Both the position numbers and the translations under genes were made by a program. Under the pieces are notes generated by a model that was not told the origin of the DNA, made no database searches, and saw nothing but the letters and a program-made list of their open reading frames with translations. Shown here in pieces: positions 3,978 through 5,000 of a DNA stretch of 5,000 bases. The stretch covers positions 1 through 5,000 of the forward strand of contig JAUXGQ010000199.1 of the NCBI GenBank assembly GCA_030621975.1, given 5' to 3'. Origin of the DNA: Gammaproteobacteria bacterium. Its GTDB lineage: Bacteria; Pseudomonadota; Gammaproteobacteria; Chromatiales; Chromatiaceae. Numbering within the stretch: the first letter of the stretch is position 1; each line of letters opens with the position of its first letter.

Positions 3978-5000
3978 TCAGGCGTAATCGTCCACCAGCG
4001 TGGTCGCTGCTATCCTGGTCTGCCTTATCTCGGGGTCAGACAGGTCATCGGCCGGTAAGTCGGTCTGAGCCTGCGCCGCACCCTCGTCCTGGCCCCGACC
4101 GGAATCGCCCGGTGCGTTATGCTGCCCTGGACCACGATCTTCCACATTTACGTTGACGAGATTGAGATTACCTTCCGCCATCATCTCTCTCAAACGCGGT
4201 ATTGCGGCCTCGATGGCCTCCCGGGTCAGCGCATGGGGGGCGGCAAAACTGACACTTGCCTGATCGTTATGAACGGAAACCCTCATCTCCAGGGGGCCCA
4301 GATGGGGCGGCGACAGGCGGACTTCCGCCTGTTGTACCCGGCTCCCCAGCATCCAGGTAATCCGTTCGCCGACCAGCTGATCCCAACCCTTCTCGCCCAC
4401 GGTAACATTCACGGCGGGCAATTTGACCGCAGAAGGTTGTTCTACAGTCGCGGCTCCCGCTGACTGCCCGCCTGTTGCCAGTAGCGCGGATACCGGCAAA
4501 GGCTCGCCGCCCCCTGGGATCGGCGGGCGCACCGAGGACATGGTCTCCATTGCCTTGATGACGTCCAGCGAACGGTCCTGGCCAACGCCTGATTCTACTA
4601 CTGGGTTTAGGAAACCCGGCCTCTGATCGCTCCGGAACTCCCCGTTTCCGGCCAAACCGGGTTGCCAGTGCTCGGATTCCAACGGCGCCTTCGGGGTCAG
4701 CATGGATCTAACCGCCAGCACCAGCGGCTGCGTTGGCGGAAGCCCCGGCAAGGCAGTTCCCTCGGAGATAGACGTCTGAGCCAATGCAGGTGTTTCGGAG
4801 ACGACCCCGCCCGCTAAGGGGCCCGTTCGTGAGATAACCAGGTGCGGCCATATGGCTGCCTCAGCGCCATCCTGAGTTGCCGACAAGCCCATTTCGGCGA
4901 CAGCCTCCGGCGGCAATGGAAGGGCGTCGGCGGCAACATCATGCGGCAACATCATGCCACTTTTCGGCAAATCGGGGACCGTCAACAGGCCTGCAAATTC
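3978..5000 (-). CDS. fliK: flagellar hook-length control protein FliK, 5' end off window
   Basis: FliK is exported through the flagellar type III apparatus, measures hook length and switches export specificity through FlhB. About 340 residues are visible. The first ~190 are Pro/Ala/Gly-rich and poorly conserved, as expected for the ruler region. The Flg_hook domain is clear (numbered from TTG at 4985, about 197-283): WDQLVGERITWML, then VQQAEVRLSPPHLGPLEMRV, ASVSFAAPHALTREAIEAAI, RLREMM, and NLVNVNVED. A charged, Gln/Gly-rich tail ends in DDYA, as in many gammaproteobacterial FliKs. The frame stays open to the window edge (EFAGL precedes the TTG at 4985), so that TTG is probably internal. The usual downstream fliL or flhB-like gene is absent; a repeat region and pyrF follow instead. 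A 13-bp tandem duplication lies at 4931-4956. Confidence 0.9.
   Translation of the reverse strand, partial: EFAGLLTVPDLPKSGMMLPHDVAADALPLPPEAVAEMGLSATQDGAEAAIWPHLVISRTGPLAGGVVSETPALAQTSISEGTALPGLPPTQPLVLAVRSMLTPKAPLESEHWQPGLAGNGEFRSDQRPGFLNPVVESGVGQDRSLDVIKAMETMSSVRPPIPGGGEPLPVSALLATGGQSAGAATVEQPSAVKLPAVNVTVGEKGWDQLVGERITWMLGSRVQQAEVRLSPPHLGPLEMRVSVHNDQASVSFAAPHALTREAIEAAIPRLREMMAEGNLNLVNVNVEDRGPGQHNAPGDSGRGQDEGAAQAQTDLPADDLSDPEIRQTRIAATTLVDDYA
4931..4956. repeat. 13-bp tandem duplication inside fliK
   Basis: CGGCAACATCATG occurs twice back to back (4931-4943 and 4944-4956). The unit is not a multiple of three, so fliK reads the copies in different frames (MMLP, then HDVA). It is a possible slippage site in the variable N-terminal part of the protein. 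Confidence 0.85.

Noticed and set aside
3786..4058. 90-residue plus-strand open frame as an intact small gene
   Set aside because: It starts at a TTG inside the GxxExxY C-terminal region, reads through the right heptamer array and runs into antisense fliK. Only its first ~32 residues are meaningful, and they belong to the pseudogene.
4119..4626. Plus-strand open frames within fliK
   Set aside because: They are antisense to the clear Flg_hook domain and the Pro-rich region of FliK, with no recognisable domain or ribosome-binding site.

Overview
The window looks like a chromosomal segment from a gammaproteobacterium with moderately GC-rich DNA. The evidence is the run of ordinary housekeeping genes (pyrF, a ComEA-type helix-hairpin-helix gene, galU), a FadL/OmpP1-type outer-membrane protein and a flagellar fliK. 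The pyrF-comEA-galU neighbourhood is, from memory, common in that class. No base-level marker fixes the genus.

Layout. Positions 1-787 (+) hold the C-terminal part of a FadL/OmpP1 family outer-membrane transport protein that enters from the left edge. It converges with a minus-strand block that fills the rest of the window. In transcription order (right to left) that block is: fliK (5000-3978, its 5' end off the window), a 424-base gap with repeats and a gene remnant (3977-3554), pyrF (3553-2831), a small secreted ComEA-like DNA-binding protein (2730-2446), a strong intrinsic terminator (about 2423-2390), galU (2361-1468) and a tandem-CBS-domain protein (1412-915). The convergent gap 788-914 holds a weak hairpin and a short period-9 repeat.

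Working together: PyrF makes UMP, the precursor of UTP, and GalU uses UTP to make UDP-glucose for envelope polysaccharides. The CBS protein lies 55 bases behind galU and is probably co-transcribed with it. FliK and FadL belong to other systems (flagellar hook length; uptake of hydrophobic compounds).

The most unusual part is 3582-3917. Two arrays of four ACAGGAT heptamers, in opposite orientation and with the same 9/10/9-base spacing, bracket 202 bases. Read on the plus strand, those bases are the two ends of a GxxExxY-family (PDDEXK_3 nuclease-like) gene fused across an in-frame internal deletion, with a nonsense codon and no start codon. It looks like a decayed, MITE-like derivative of a repeat-plus-GxxExxY unit. 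A second period-9 heptamer pair (CTCTGTG) lies just past the end of the CBS gene. Whether these repeats form a mobile system cannot be settled from one copy.
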